Shown here: positions 8,557-17,936 of the stretch, piece after piece
Numbering within the stretch: position 1 is the first letter of the stretch
How the letters are laid out: the number at the start of each line of letters is the position of its first letter
Origin: Paenibacillus_I sp035510375
GTDB taxonomy: Bacteria; Bacillota; Bacilli; Paenibacillales; Paenibacillaceae
Assembly: GCF_035510375.1 (NCBI RefSeq)
Contig: NZ_DATKHG010000067.1
Direction: 5' to 3' (one strand)
DNA: 64,000 nucleotides
Translations under genes and position numbers: made by a program
The notes under the pieces: generated by a model
Told to the model about the DNA's origin: nothing
The model's input: only the letters and a program-made list of their open reading frames with translations
The model's database searches: none

Positions 8557-9894
8557 ATGTCTTTTACGGGTAAACCGGCAAAATCATGGCGCAAGACAGG
8601 TGTTGTATTGGCGATTTCCGCACTGGCGGTCGGCTTGTTGAGCGCTTGCGGGAGCAAGGATGCGGAAGGGAATGCGAACGGCGCATCTTCGAATGCGGGA
8701 GGCAACGAGGGCAAAACCATTACAATCGCGGCCGAGGCCGGCGGGCCTTACACGGAATTTTACAAAAAGCTCGCACCTGAGTTTACGAAACAAACCGGAA
8801 TCAATGTGCAATTTCAGGAAATACCTCACGACAATATGTACGAGCGCCTGGTTACGGAAGCGGCGGCGGGCACGGGCGCGATCGATATTTTTCAGACCGA
8901 CCAGCCATGGATCGCCCAGTTCGCCAAGCAAGGATTCCTGGAGCCGCTTGACGACCGCCTGACCGAGGAGGAGAAGAAGGAGTTCGCTCCATCCGCTTTG
9001 GAAGCGGTGTCTTACGAGGGCAAGATCTATGGGCTTCCTTATCTCGTTCATACGCCGATCCTCTACTACCGCACGGATTTGTTCGAGAAAGCGGGATTGA
9101 CCAAAGCGCCGGAAACGTGGGATGAATTTCGCGAGTATGCTAAGAAGCTTACCGATAACGCCAACGGCATTTCGGGCACGATCGTGGAAGGCAAGCAAAG
9201 CGGGGAGCCTGTCACCCATTTGATGGACAGATTCCTGCAAGCCGGCGGCAAGGTGTTGGATGGCGATAAAGTCGTGGTCGACAGCCCGGAAAATTTGAAC
9301 GCGTTCAAGTTCCTGACGGGCATTCAGCTGGAAGACAAAAGCAGCCCGGCAGGCGCGGTAAGCTACGACAACGCGGACGCCCACAACATGTTCATGCAAG
9401 GGAAAGTGGCGATGATCATGAACTGGCCGTACATGTATACGCTTGCGAACGATCCGGCGCAGTCCAAAGTAGCCGGCAAGTTCGCGGTCGCTCCGCAGCC
9501 TGCCGGCGCCGAAAAAACGAGCGCCATCTGGAGCTGGGGGCACGGCATTTCATCCAGCTCCAAAAACAAGGATGCGGCGATGGAGTTCGTAAAGTGGGCG
9601 ACCAGCCAGCAAGTGCTGGAGCAATTCGGCAAGCAGTTTATCAATCCTGTCGTCAAGCCGGCTGCCGTTGAAGCGTTGAATGCGGACAGCACGATGAAGG
9701 AAGAGGACAAGAAAGCGATCGCCGTTATGTCCGAAGCGGTCGATTACGGCCAGAACGTGACGACCACGCCTGTGTTCCCTGCCATTCAGGAACGCCTTGC
9801 GCTCTCGCTTTCCAAAATCATGACCGAGCAAACGACACCGGAAGAAGAGCTGAAAGCCGCACAGAAAGATATCGAGGCTATCGTGGGCCAATAA
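8557..9894 (+). CDS. Sugar-binding lipoprotein of an ABC importer (family 1)
   Basis: Extracellular solute-binding protein, 445 aa, anchored as a lipoprotein: a basic N-terminus, a hydrophobic stretch and the lipobox LLSAC with Cys near residue 32. The linker is rich in Gly, Asn and Ser. The mature part has family-1 features such as PYTEFYKKLAPEFTKQTG and GLPYLVHTPILYYRTDLF. It should capture an oligosaccharide and hand it to the two permeases that follow. No ATPase gene is present, as is usual where one MsmX-type ATPase serves many importers. Start ATG 8557 follows GAGAGGGG. The downstream intergenic stem-loop may raise its expression over the permeases. Confidence 0.92.
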   Translation: MSFTGKPAKSWRKTGVVLAISALAVGLLSACGSKDAEGNANGASSNAGGNEGKTITIAAEAGGPYTEFYKKLAPEFTKQTGINVQFQEIPHDNMYERLVTEAAAGTGAIDIFQTDQPWIAQFAKQGFLEPLDDRLTEEEKKEFAPSALEAVSYEGKIYGLPYLVHTPILYYRTDLFEKAGLTKAPETWDEFREYAKKLTDNANGISGTIVEGKQSGEPVTHLMDRFLQAGGKVLDGDKVVVDSPENLNAFKFLTGIQLEDKSSPAGAVSYDNADAHNMFMQGKVAMIMNWPYMYTLANDPAQSKVAGKFAVAPQPAGAEKTSAIWSWGHGISSSSKNKDAAMEFVKWATSQQVLEQFGKQFINPVVKPAAVEALNADSTMKEEDKKAIAVMSEAVDYGQNVTTTPVFPAIQERLALSLSKIMTEQTTPEEELKAAQKDIEAIVGQ

Positions 9895-9914
9895 CCCCGG
9901 CGCAAGCAATCCGG

Positions 9915-9950
9915 AAGGACTGCATCGACCCGCTCGCTGCAGTCCTTTTC
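9915..9950 (+). promoter_or_regulatory. Stem-loop between binding-protein and permease genes
   Basis: AAGGACTGCA (9915-9924) pairs with TGCAGTCCTT (9938-9947), followed by TTTC. It is either a weak intrinsic terminator or an mRNA-stabilising hairpin. Such a site between a binding-protein gene and its permease genes is a common way to make more binding protein. Equivalent hairpins occur at 21097 and 48051. Confidence 0.65.
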
Positions 9951-9995
9951 CGTCGGGGCGGACCCTCTATCAAATCAGTACGAGGAGGATACCGC

Positions 9996-10901
9996 ATGTC
10001 AGTATCCGCAATGAAAAAAACCGGCAAGCATGACCGGTCCCGCAGGACCGCGGGAATTCTGTTGACGCTGCCCGCCCTGCTCGTCATGGCGGCGACGGTC
10101 CTTTATCCGATCCTGTGGTCGTTCAAGCTCAGTATTTACGAATCGCAAGGCATGATGTCCACCGGCGCGTTCGTCGGCTTGGACAACTATTGGAAGGTGC
10201 TTCAATCGAGCCAATTCCAAAGCGCGCTTATAAACACCCTTGAATTTGTGTCGGTTACCATTATTGTGGAGCTCATTATCGGCTTCGCGGTCGCGCTGGT
10301 GCTCAATAGAAGCTTGCCTGGCACCACGTTTTTTCGGATCATTTTCACGCTTCCGCTTATGATCGCGCCCGTCGTATCCGGCCTGCAATGGAGATGGCTT
10401 TTCGCCGACCAATATGGGGTTGTAAATTCGCTGCTCAAGCTTGTCGGCATTGACGGACCGCTCTGGCTGGGCACCGTATGGGGCGCGCGGACGGCCGTTC
10501 TGATCGCCAACGTATGGCTGGCTGCACCATTCGTTATCCTGATTCTGCTCGCGGCCATGTCGTCGCTGTCCGAGGATTTGTACGAAGCGGCCCGACTGGA
10601 CGGCGCCAACGCCTTTCAAATCTTCCGCACCATTACGCTGCCGCTGCTGAAGCCGGCGATTCTGATGATTCTGGTCGTTCGTCTGTCCGACGCGTTCCGC
10701 GTGTTCGATATCGTCTATATTTTAACTCAAAGCGGACCGGGCGGATCGACGGAAGTGCTCAGCACGTACATTTACAAAAATACGTTTACCGGGCTGAATT
10801 TCGGGCAAGGCTCCGCCGCTTCTTTCCTGGTTATGCTTCTGATCATGATCATCAGCTTCGTCTTATTCCGGCTTCTGCGGCCAAGGGAGGATAGAGCCTG
10901 A
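9996..10901 (+). CDS. Sugar ABC transporter permease (MalF-like)
   Basis: Inner-membrane permease of 301 aa with six predicted transmembrane segments. The cytoplasmic EAA loop, which docks the ATPase, is EAARLDGANAFQIFRTITLPLLKP near residues 199-222. It begins after GAGGAGGATACC, giving ATG 9996; a second ATG five codons on (10011) is less well placed. It pairs with the MalG-like permease that overlaps its stop codon. The substrate is unknown and set by the binding protein upstream. Confidence 0.92.
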   Translation: MSVSAMKKTGKHDRSRRTAGILLTLPALLVMAATVLYPILWSFKLSIYESQGMMSTGAFVGLDNYWKVLQSSQFQSALINTLEFVSVTIIVELIIGFAVALVLNRSLPGTTFFRIIFTLPLMIAPVVSGLQWRWLFADQYGVVNSLLKLVGIDGPLWLGTVWGARTAVLIANVWLAAPFVILILLAAMSSLSEDLYEAARLDGANAFQIFRTITLPLLKPAILMILVVRLSDAFRVFDIVYILTQSGPGGSTEVLSTYIYKNTFTGLNFGQGSAASFLVMLLIMIISFVLFRLLRPREDRA

Positions 10902-11731
10902 TGAATAAAATACGTTTGACGAACCTGGCGGCCTATCTGATCCTGATGCTGATGTCCGTATTCGTTCTGTTTCCGTTCGTTTGGACCTTCCTGACGTCCA
11001 TCAAGACGGAAGTGCAAATGTTTGCCATACCGCCGGTCGTCGTTCCCGAGCCGGCTACGCTGCAGCACTATCAGGCGATTATCGAAGAAGGCAAATTCCA
11101 GTCGTTTATGGGCAACAGCCTGACGGTTGCGCTGGTCAGCACGGTTCTCTCTTTGGCTATAGGGATTCCCGCTTCCTACGGCTTCGCCAAGTATCGATAC
11201 CGGTTCAGCGGGATGCTGTTTGCCGGCGTAATCGCCACGAGGATGTTCCCGCCGATTGTGCTCGGCGTCCCATTCTTTCTGATGATGCGCCAGCTGGGTT
11301 TGATCAATACCGAATTGGCGCTGATCATTACGTATTTGCCCTTGCAGCTCACCTTGGTGATCTGGATCCTGGAAGGCTTCTTCCGCCAGCTGCCGAACGA
11401 AATCGAAGAGGCGGCGGAAATCGACGGCCTGGGCACGCTCGGCAAGTTTCTCAAAATCGCGGTTCCGCTGTCGCTGCCGGCGGTGGGCGTTGCCTCGATA
11501 TTCAGCTTTCTCGCCGCGTGGAACGAGTTCATGTTTGCACTCACGCTTACGCGGACGCAGGAGGCCCAAACGATGCCGGTCGGGATCGCGGGTTATGTCA
11601 CGACATTCCAGACGTTCTGGGGCAAAATGTCGGCAACCGGCATCCTTTACATTGTTCCCGTTATCCTGTTCACGATCATCGCCCAAAAAGGGATGATAAA
11701 AGGGCTGACGGCGGGAGCGACCAAAGAATAA
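10901..11731 (+). CDS. Sugar ABC transporter permease (MalG-like)
   Basis: Second permease of the importer, 276 aa, six predicted transmembrane segments. The EAA loop reads EAAEIDGLGTLGKFLKIAVPL near residues 168-188, and the C-terminus KGMIKGLTAGATKE is typical for MalG-type subunits. The start ATG 10901 shares its A with the TGA stop of the preceding gene, so the two are translationally coupled. The next gene begins 17 bases after its stop, placing the large downstream proteins in the same operon. Confidence 0.92.
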   Translation: MNKIRLTNLAAYLILMLMSVFVLFPFVWTFLTSIKTEVQMFAIPPVVVPEPATLQHYQAIIEEGKFQSFMGNSLTVALVSTVLSLAIGIPASYGFAKYRYRFSGMLFAGVIATRMFPPIVLGVPFFLMMRQLGLINTELALIITYLPLQLTLVIWILEGFFRQLPNEIEEAAEIDGLGTLGKFLKIAVPLSLPAVGVASIFSFLAAWNEFMFALTLTRTQEAQTMPVGIAGYVTTFQTFWGKMSATGILYIVPVILFTIIAQKGMIKGLTAGATKE

Positions 11732-11747
11732 GAAGGGAAGATCAATT

Positions 11748-14108
11748 ATGCAAAAGCTGTCGTTGAGATGGGATCAAGGGCCGTCCGGCCAAACGCCTTT
11801 TTTTGAGTTCTGTGAATCGCAGCAGGAAACCGTGCGGGTTCTCCGCATTCCGCAGCCTGTATGCTTGGACACCTGGCGCGCAGGAGCCTCCAAGGAGGAA
11901 ATCGCCGAGCATACAGCGGCTTATTCCGTTGTGAAGCAAACGGAGAACGGCTTTCTGTGCGAAGCCGAGCTGGATGCCGGAGGCTCCCGCATCCGGGTCG
12001 TGGACGAATGGCTGCAGGCGGAAGACGATACCTGGCAGGTGAACCGGAAGCTGACCGTCCTGCGGGGCGCCGGCGCGTCCGGCTTCCGCCTGCGGCTGGA
12101 CGTGGTGACCGCGATGCGGGAGGCGACGGATTTTACCGATCTGAAATATTTTGCCCCGCCTGCGCTGTATGACAAGAACGATCTGGACGAAGACGGCCTG
12201 GAGGATTATCTGAGCACCCGAAACCTGATGTACCGGGAAGACCGGTTAAATATGCTGGCCGTGCTCGTCTATGATGAGAAGCGCCGAATCGGCATGAGCT
12301 TGCTGCGCGCCGACCGGCCGGCGTGGGACGAAGTACCGGACCGGCCGGACAAGGAAAGACTGTTCCTGCAGAAGACGGATATCGGCAGCCTCGGCGTTTG
12401 GAAAGCGCCGGTTGAAGGCAGCCAGATGTCGCTCCGCGCCGCTTATCCGTTCTATGAAGGCGAACGCTGCCACGCGTTGTACATGAAGGAGCGCCCGGAT
12501 TGGGGCTCGTTCTGGCCGGCGGAGACGGGCGAAGCCTTCGAGGTCTCGTACGGCATCCGTGTGGAAACCGCGCCCCTATTCATCGACGCGGTGTGGGGAA
12601 CCTACACGCGGCGGATGAAAGATCTCGGCTCGACTCCGGTTCCTTTGCCGGCAACCGCGGAGAAGCTGAACGAATACCGACTTGAGGCGCTGGATCGTTA
12701 CTACATCGAGAAGAGCGAAGAGGAAGACGCGAACAAGCCCGCCGGCTATGCGTTGAACTGCCATCCGCAGAACGGCGTTCAGCTCAGCAACATCATTCAG
12801 TTCGGCTTCACCGGACAGAACATTCTGAGCGCCTACAATTCGCTGCGCTTCGGCCTGGACAACGGCGTCCCCGATTATGTGGAGAAAGCGCAAAAGGTCG
12901 TCGATTTCTTCGTGGAGAAAGCGCATCTTCCGGAAACCGGCATGTTCTATAACCTGTACAGTGTGGAGAAAAAGAGCTTCGACTTCTGGTGGACCGGCCT
13001 GCTGCTTCCGCTGGCCTATGCGGAAGGAGAGCGGCTTCGCGAGCTGATGGGACCGCTCTATGAGCACCGCGAGTTTGTCATTAAAGCGCTGAGAGAGAAG
13101 CAGGGCTCCTATCTCCGCTGCATGAACGAGGACGTGCATGCGCTCATGCTGATCTACCGCTTTGAACAGTCGCAGGGCAGAGAAAACAAGGAGTGGCTGG
13201 AAGCGGCGAAGCGGTACGCGGAATTCCTGCTCCGCACGCAGGAAGTGGATGGTACTTGGTACCGCGCTTACGATATCGAAGGCAAAGCGATTACCGACCC
13301 GCCGATCTGGTTCGGCACCACGGTCTACGAGCAGAAGTCGTCGACGGCCACTTCCATTCCGCTGCTGATCGAGCTTTATGAAATTACCGAAGACGAGCGT
13401 TATCTGGAAGCGGCCAAGAAAGCCGGACGTTTCGTGCGCGAAACGATCGTGAAGGGCATCAAGTTCAACGGCGGCATTCATGACAGCATCTATGCCAAAG
13501 GGCAATTGATCGATAACGAAAGCATCTACTTCCCGATGATCGGCTTGCTCGCCTTGTACAAGGCGACCAAAGACCAATATTTCCTGCAGGGCGCGCATGA
13601 CGCGGCCAAATTGAACGCTTCCTGGACCGTGCTGTGGGACGTGCCGCTCCCGCCGCAAAGCACGCTCGCCAAATTCGGCTTCCGCAGCACGGGCATCGGG
13701 GCTTGCGACACGCCGGGCGCGGGCTATGTCCATCCGTTCGAGCTGTCGGGTGTGGCGGAGATGGTGGAGATCGCGGTATTGACCGGCGATTACGATATGC
13801 TTCGCGTAGCCGAATTGCTCTGGCACGGCTGCAACCAGACGGTGGCTACCCCCGAGAAGGATTGGGGCTACGCTTATACCGGTCTGCAAGAGGAAGGTTA
13901 CCTGATCAGCTGGTGGGCATGGGACGACCCGATGTTCGGCGATACCGGCTTCGGACAGCGCTGGAAAGGCGAGGGCAACAAAACCTGCTTCCCCTGGATT
14001 CCGGCCGTTGCCGTCCATTGCTACTGGAAGCTTTACGACATGTTCGGAACCGCGGACTTCAACGCGATCCGGGAGCAGATTTCCGCACGGCAGGGCGTTG
14101 CGAACTAG
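11748..14108 (+). CDS. Large uncharacterised protein, probable alpha/alpha-toroid glycosidase or lyase
   Basis: Cytoplasmic protein of 786 aa with no signal peptide. The first ~300 residues look like beta-sandwich sequence. From about residue 330 on, helical hairpins with conserved Trp, Tyr and Asp alternate, as in (alpha/alpha)6-barrel sugar enzymes: NLYSVEKKSFDFWWTGLLLP, DGTWYRAYD, EQKSSTATSIPLLIELYEI, and near the end SWWAWDDPMFGDTGFGQRW. I cannot assign it to a named glycoside-hydrolase family. It lies between an importer and a second large protein of similar type, so it likely acts on the imported oligosaccharide. ATG 11748 follows AAGGGAAG. Catalytic residues cannot be named from sequence alone. 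Confidence 0.6.
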   Translation: MQKLSLRWDQGPSGQTPFFEFCESQQETVRVLRIPQPVCLDTWRAGASKEEIAEHTAAYSVVKQTENGFLCEAELDAGGSRIRVVDEWLQAEDDTWQVNRKLTVLRGAGASGFRLRLDVVTAMREATDFTDLKYFAPPALYDKNDLDEDGLEDYLSTRNLMYREDRLNMLAVLVYDEKRRIGMSLLRADRPAWDEVPDRPDKERLFLQKTDIGSLGVWKAPVEGSQMSLRAAYPFYEGERCHALYMKERPDWGSFWPAETGEAFEVSYGIRVETAPLFIDAVWGTYTRRMKDLGSTPVPLPATAEKLNEYRLEALDRYYIEKSEEEDANKPAGYALNCHPQNGVQLSNIIQFGFTGQNILSAYNSLRFGLDNGVPDYVEKAQKVVDFFVEKAHLPETGMFYNLYSVEKKSFDFWWTGLLLPLAYAEGERLRELMGPLYEHREFVIKALREKQGSYLRCMNEDVHALMLIYRFEQSQGRENKEWLEAAKRYAEFLLRTQEVDGTWYRAYDIEGKAITDPPIWFGTTVYEQKSSTATSIPLLIELYEITEDERYLEAAKKAGRFVRETIVKGIKFNGGIHDSIYAKGQLIDNESIYFPMIGLLALYKATKDQYFLQGAHDAAKLNASWTVLWDVPLPPQSTLAKFGFRSTGIGACDTPGAGYVHPFELSGVAEMVEIAVLTGDYDMLRVAELLWHGCNQTVATPEKDWGYAYTGLQEEGYLISWWAWDDPMFGDTGFGQRWKGEGNKTCFPWIPAVAVHCYWKLYDMFGTADFNAIREQISARQGVAN

Positions 14109-14181
14109 GCGAAACGGGCGCGCCGCGCCGGCAGGCGGCGGCTGCGTCCGGATATAGACATATAAGGCAGGAGTGAGCCTA

Positions 14182-16617
14182 TTGGAATCCATCAACAATG
14201 CCGCATTTACTCTTCAAGTGTCGGATCGGGGCTTTATCGATAAATTGCTTATTAACGATGACGCGAACAGCATGAACTGGGTGGTCGATCCGGCCTATAT
14301 GGAAGAAGTCGGGTACCCGGACGAGGATAAATTATTCGGACACTTCGATGTGACAGCGGGCGGCAAGGAATACGGCAGCATATCCGTGCAGCCATTGCTG
14401 ACGCGGACCGGCCCGAACGGGAGGACACTGAGCCTCGCTTACGCTTTCGACCGTTTTGACGTTCGGATCGCCTATGATCTTGAATCGGACCAGGCATCGC
14501 TGCGCTGGCATATTTCGCTCCATAACCGCAGCAGCGAGGAGCTGGCCGTCGACGAGTTTCATGTCTGGTCCGCGCTTGCTTACATCATGTACCGCGATCC
14601 GGATGTGAGGCGGAACATCAGCCAGTCGTGCGCCGCCTTCCCTTCCATCTCCAGCGGCTTCAGCAAAATCGCGGCCGTGCGGAGAAGTGGGCAAGGCCCG
14701 CATCTGGGCGTATATGCCGTCAAGGGAGTCACGCGCTCGGTAGGCACGTACTGCCGTTTCGAGAACAACTTTTTCAAGAACGTGTCTCCTTCGCTCGACG
14801 GCATCCTGTTTCACAAGCTTGTTTTGGCGGGAACGGGCAGCGACGACCCGCGGGCCACGGCTTCCGACTGGATTTACTGCCCGGACGGCGCGGAGCCTCT
14901 TGTCTTGCAGGCGGGCGGCACGGCGGAGTGGGAATATATTATGCTTCCGTTCGCCGATGAGCGGCAGTTTTACGAGAACGGCTTGCGCCTCGGCCATCCG
15001 CTCGTCGAATACAGTCCGGCCGCCGTCGCGGGCGGCACTTTCCAAGCCTTATTCCACCTTCCCGAAGAGCGCAACCTGCGTGCGGTTTGGATAGAGTCGA
15101 ACGAGGGCGGGCGACTGCTGCGCACCGATGCGTCCGGACTTGTGAAACGCACGGATAACGGCGGCTTTGAGCTCGTCGCGCCCATGGCGCACCCCGGAGA
15201 GCGCAAGCTGGTCGTTGAACTGGATAACGGGAAAACCGATTTCGTCGTGTTCAACGTCATGGAGCCGGCGAAGGAAATGATTGAAGCCCGCGCCGATTAT
15301 ATTTGCCGGAATTTGTACCAGGATGAGAACGCCGCAACGCCGCACGTCTTCCTGCCGCTGTCCAACCAGGGCGAATCGCTGGGCAAGCTGAATCTGGTTC
15401 TGATGAAAAACCTGATGGGAACCTATGATGCGGACCAGGTGCGGAAGGTCGAGAACAGCGCCGTTCTGTATATGAAAACGAAGTGGTTCGAGAACGGGGA
15501 TTTCTATCGTCCGGCCAAGCTGTACGGGGCCGGCGATTTTTACCGGATCATCGATTTCGATTACGTTGCGCACGTGTATTATCTGCTGTCGAAATTTCAG
15601 CCCGGCCAATTAAGGCATGCGCGGCCGGACGATTACCTGAAATGGGCGGCTGAAGTGATGATCGTCCGACTCGACGAGAAGCTGCATGAGGACGACCGCG
15701 AGAAAAAGGAAACGCAAATGCTCGGGGTTTACATTTTATTTATCAAGGACCTGCTGCAGGATTTGGCCCGGCGCGGTATGGCCGGCCTGCACGAACGGCT
15801 GTCCCGCCTGTGGACGGACGCCGGGGAGCGGCTGCGGCTGGAAACCGGGCAGTACAAGGGCGCGGTCACCGAGCATTTTTACGATAACGCGGGGTTCGGG
15901 CCGACCTGCGAAGCGCTTTGCTTGCTGGGACATAAACCGGAAGCGCAGCGTTACGGCGAACTGTTGCTTGCCAACATCGGCTTCAGCAACGATTTCCGGG
16001 CGCAGAACCCGGACCGCTGGTGGGAATCGTTGTCGTATATGATCCATTCGCTGTGGGGCGGCATGGTGTCCGCTTCCGCGCTCGTCGCTTACGAGCACCT
16101 GCGTGACCCGGAATATCTGAAAGCCGCTTACCGTGCGGCTATGCCCGTATTCTACTGCTACGATTGGCATGCGACGGCAACCGGCAAAAAGCTGGAGCGC
16201 GGTCAGGCCGCTTCCACCTACAGCGTGGCGGGACCCAACCTCAATCGTCCGGATTTGTCACGCAATCGGTTCGGCCAATCCGTATTTGCCGAGGACGGCG
16301 GATTGTTCGCCGAGCTGTTCGGCAACGCTTCCGGCGACGATTGGGACATGGGCGAGGAGCTGGCCGCCTATCTGGCAGGCTTCGGCACCAAGACGTTTCT
16401 TTATTACCAGGACGGCGAAGTGCGCTGTGTCAACGGTGAAATCGTCAAGCGTGGCGACCGGTACGAGGTGACCAGTTATGCCGCCTATCCGAGAGAATTT
16501 CATTTTTATGAGGCGAACGCTTCTTTCCAGGCCGCACCGGGCGAGGAAGTGCGGACGGTGGTGTTTGAGGATGGACGATTCAGCCATCCGCTGCTGAACG
16601 TTAAGGGAAATCAATAA
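14182..16617 (+). CDS. Large uncharacterised glycan-locus protein (possible DUF5695 type)
   Basis: Protein of 811 aa without signal peptide. The N-terminus begins with beta-rich sequence (FTLQVSDRGFIDKLLIN, then SMNWVVDPAYMEEVGYPD), reminiscent of large secreted or cytoplasmic glycan enzymes annotated DUF5695; this family guess is tentative. The C-terminal half has helical repeats with Asp/Trp-rich loops (NPDRWWESLSYMIHSLWGG and FYCYDWHATATGKKL), again suggesting an (alpha/alpha)6 toroid, then a beta-sheet tail. I chose TTG 14182 because AAGGCAGGAG lies eight bases upstream; GTG 14173 would leave no spacing. It follows the other large protein by 73 bases and precedes the DUF4432 gene. Confidence 0.55.
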   Translation: MESINNAAFTLQVSDRGFIDKLLINDDANSMNWVVDPAYMEEVGYPDEDKLFGHFDVTAGGKEYGSISVQPLLTRTGPNGRTLSLAYAFDRFDVRIAYDLESDQASLRWHISLHNRSSEELAVDEFHVWSALAYIMYRDPDVRRNISQSCAAFPSISSGFSKIAAVRRSGQGPHLGVYAVKGVTRSVGTYCRFENNFFKNVSPSLDGILFHKLVLAGTGSDDPRATASDWIYCPDGAEPLVLQAGGTAEWEYIMLPFADERQFYENGLRLGHPLVEYSPAAVAGGTFQALFHLPEERNLRAVWIESNEGGRLLRTDASGLVKRTDNGGFELVAPMAHPGERKLVVELDNGKTDFVVFNVMEPAKEMIEARADYICRNLYQDENAATPHVFLPLSNQGESLGKLNLVLMKNLMGTYDADQVRKVENSAVLYMKTKWFENGDFYRPAKLYGAGDFYRIIDFDYVAHVYYLLSKFQPGQLRHARPDDYLKWAAEVMIVRLDEKLHEDDREKKETQMLGVYILFIKDLLQDLARRGMAGLHERLSRLWTDAGERLRLETGQYKGAVTEHFYDNAGFGPTCEALCLLGHKPEAQRYGELLLANIGFSNDFRAQNPDRWWESLSYMIHSLWGGMVSASALVAYEHLRDPEYLKAAYRAAMPVFYCYDWHATATGKKLERGQAASTYSVAGPNLNRPDLSRNRFGQSVFAEDGGLFAELFGNASGDDWDMGEELAAYLAGFGTKTFLYYQDGEVRCVNGEIVKRGDRYEVTSYAAYPREFHFYEANASFQAAPGEEVRTVVFEDGRFSHPLLNVKGNQ

Positions 16618-16700
16618 GCCGGCGGGAAGACAGCTTGGGCGGTTACATGACCCGTCCGGCTGTTTTCTCGTATCCGACATTGCCGAAAGAGGGATGAAAT

Positions 16701-17819
16701 ATGCAGCTGCAAGCCGGACGTTTTGCAATCGGTGAGCTGAAGGACGGGGAACGGGCACTTTTGCCGCATGGCGGAAGCGTGGAACGTCGTCGATTCGTTG
16801 ACGGGAAGGGCGGCGAGCTGACGATTCTGGCCGTCGATAACGGGCAGCTCGGCATAACCGTTCTGCCCGAGAGAGGAATGGAGATCGGCGAAATCCGGCT
16901 CGGCGGCGAGCTCATGAGTTGGAACCGCGACATGAAGCATCTGCTGCATCCGGACCATGTCGACCTGCGGGAGCGGGGCGGCACTGGGTGGCTGGACGGA
17001 TTTTACTCGGCGGTGGCGTCGATCGGGCCCGAACTGTTCGGAACGCCTGGAGAGGGCTACACGCTGCACGGGACAAGCTCCTATTCTCCGGCCGATCCGG
17101 AATCCGTCTCGGTGAGCTTCGATGAAGCGGGGGTTACCGTCACAGGTCGGGTCGTATGCATGGGGTATGAGAGGGAGCCGGTTTTTGAGAAGACCGTTCG
17201 AACGTTTTCCCGCTGGAACTCCGCCGTCATGCTGAGAGAAGAAACGACCGTCAACCTGTCCGGCTCGGACCGAACGCTTGACGACGGCCATCATATTCAA
17301 TTATGCGGGCCTTATCTGCACGAAGGCGGACGCTATGTGCTGCCGACCGCGAAGCGGCATATGCTGCTGCGGGACAGCGCGCCCCCGGAGGACGATCCGC
17401 TGCGGATTCCCGCCCTGCGGGACGGCAAGCGGCCGATTCGCTGCTACCAATACGTGCCTGAGCCGGTTGCCGGTTTGGAGCGGATCGGGGAGATCGCTTC
17501 ATACCTACCGTCAATGGACAACGAAGTCGGCATGACAGCCGAAATGATCGTGAACGACGCCTTCGATGCGGCGGCTTTCGTGATCCGGCCGCTTGACTGT
17601 TTCCCCAGGTCTCTGATCGCCAAGGAAATCGGCGAGAGCTTCCTGTTCGCCTTCGAGCCCTGCCGCACCAGGCCGAACCGGATGTCGCAGAAGCATGCGG
17701 ACGGCGAAGCGTTCGTGCTCGCGCCCGGCGCCGCCAGCCGTACCGCATGCCTCATCGGTGTGACGCGCGATAAAGCTGTGATCGGAGATTTGGAGGAGGT
17801 TATAGTGAAACGACAATAA
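16701..17819 (+). CDS. DUF4432 aldose-epimerase-like protein
   Basis: Cytoplasmic protein of 372 aa with the galactose-mutarotase-like beta-supersandwich. Diagnostic segments are LGITVLPERGMEIGEIRLGG and the later LHGTSSYSPADPES, which carries the His expected of the aldose-1-epimerase fold. A DDGHHIQLCGPYLHEGG segment provides further conserved His. Family members (DUF4432) are thought to act on sugars but have no firmly established reaction known to me. It is the last gene of the LacI-controlled locus, 83 bases after the previous stop, and probably processes the sugar released upstream. Confidence 0.75.
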   Translation: MQLQAGRFAIGELKDGERALLPHGGSVERRRFVDGKGGELTILAVDNGQLGITVLPERGMEIGEIRLGGELMSWNRDMKHLLHPDHVDLRERGGTGWLDGFYSAVASIGPELFGTPGEGYTLHGTSSYSPADPESVSVSFDEAGVTVTGRVVCMGYEREPVFEKTVRTFSRWNSAVMLREETTVNLSGSDRTLDDGHHIQLCGPYLHEGGRYVLPTAKRHMLLRDSAPPEDDPLRIPALRDGKRPIRCYQYVPEPVAGLERIGEIASYLPSMDNEVGMTAEMIVNDAFDAAAFVIRPLDCFPRSLIAKEIGESFLFAFEPCRTRPNRMSQKHADGEAFVLAPGAASRTACLIGVTRDKAVIGDLEEVIVKRQ

Positions 17820-17936
17820 TGGACTAATCCGTCACAGCCGGAGAATGTCGGTGGATTTCATCCAAGAAAGCCCCCGTAATTCTGGGGTGATGAGATTCGT
17901 TTGGTCTGAATCCAATGGCCTGGTCAGAACTTTTTA

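Noticed and set aside
12576..14198. Long minus-strand open frame opposite the 786-aa protein
   Set aside because: Composition and lack of start signals mark it as an antisense frame.
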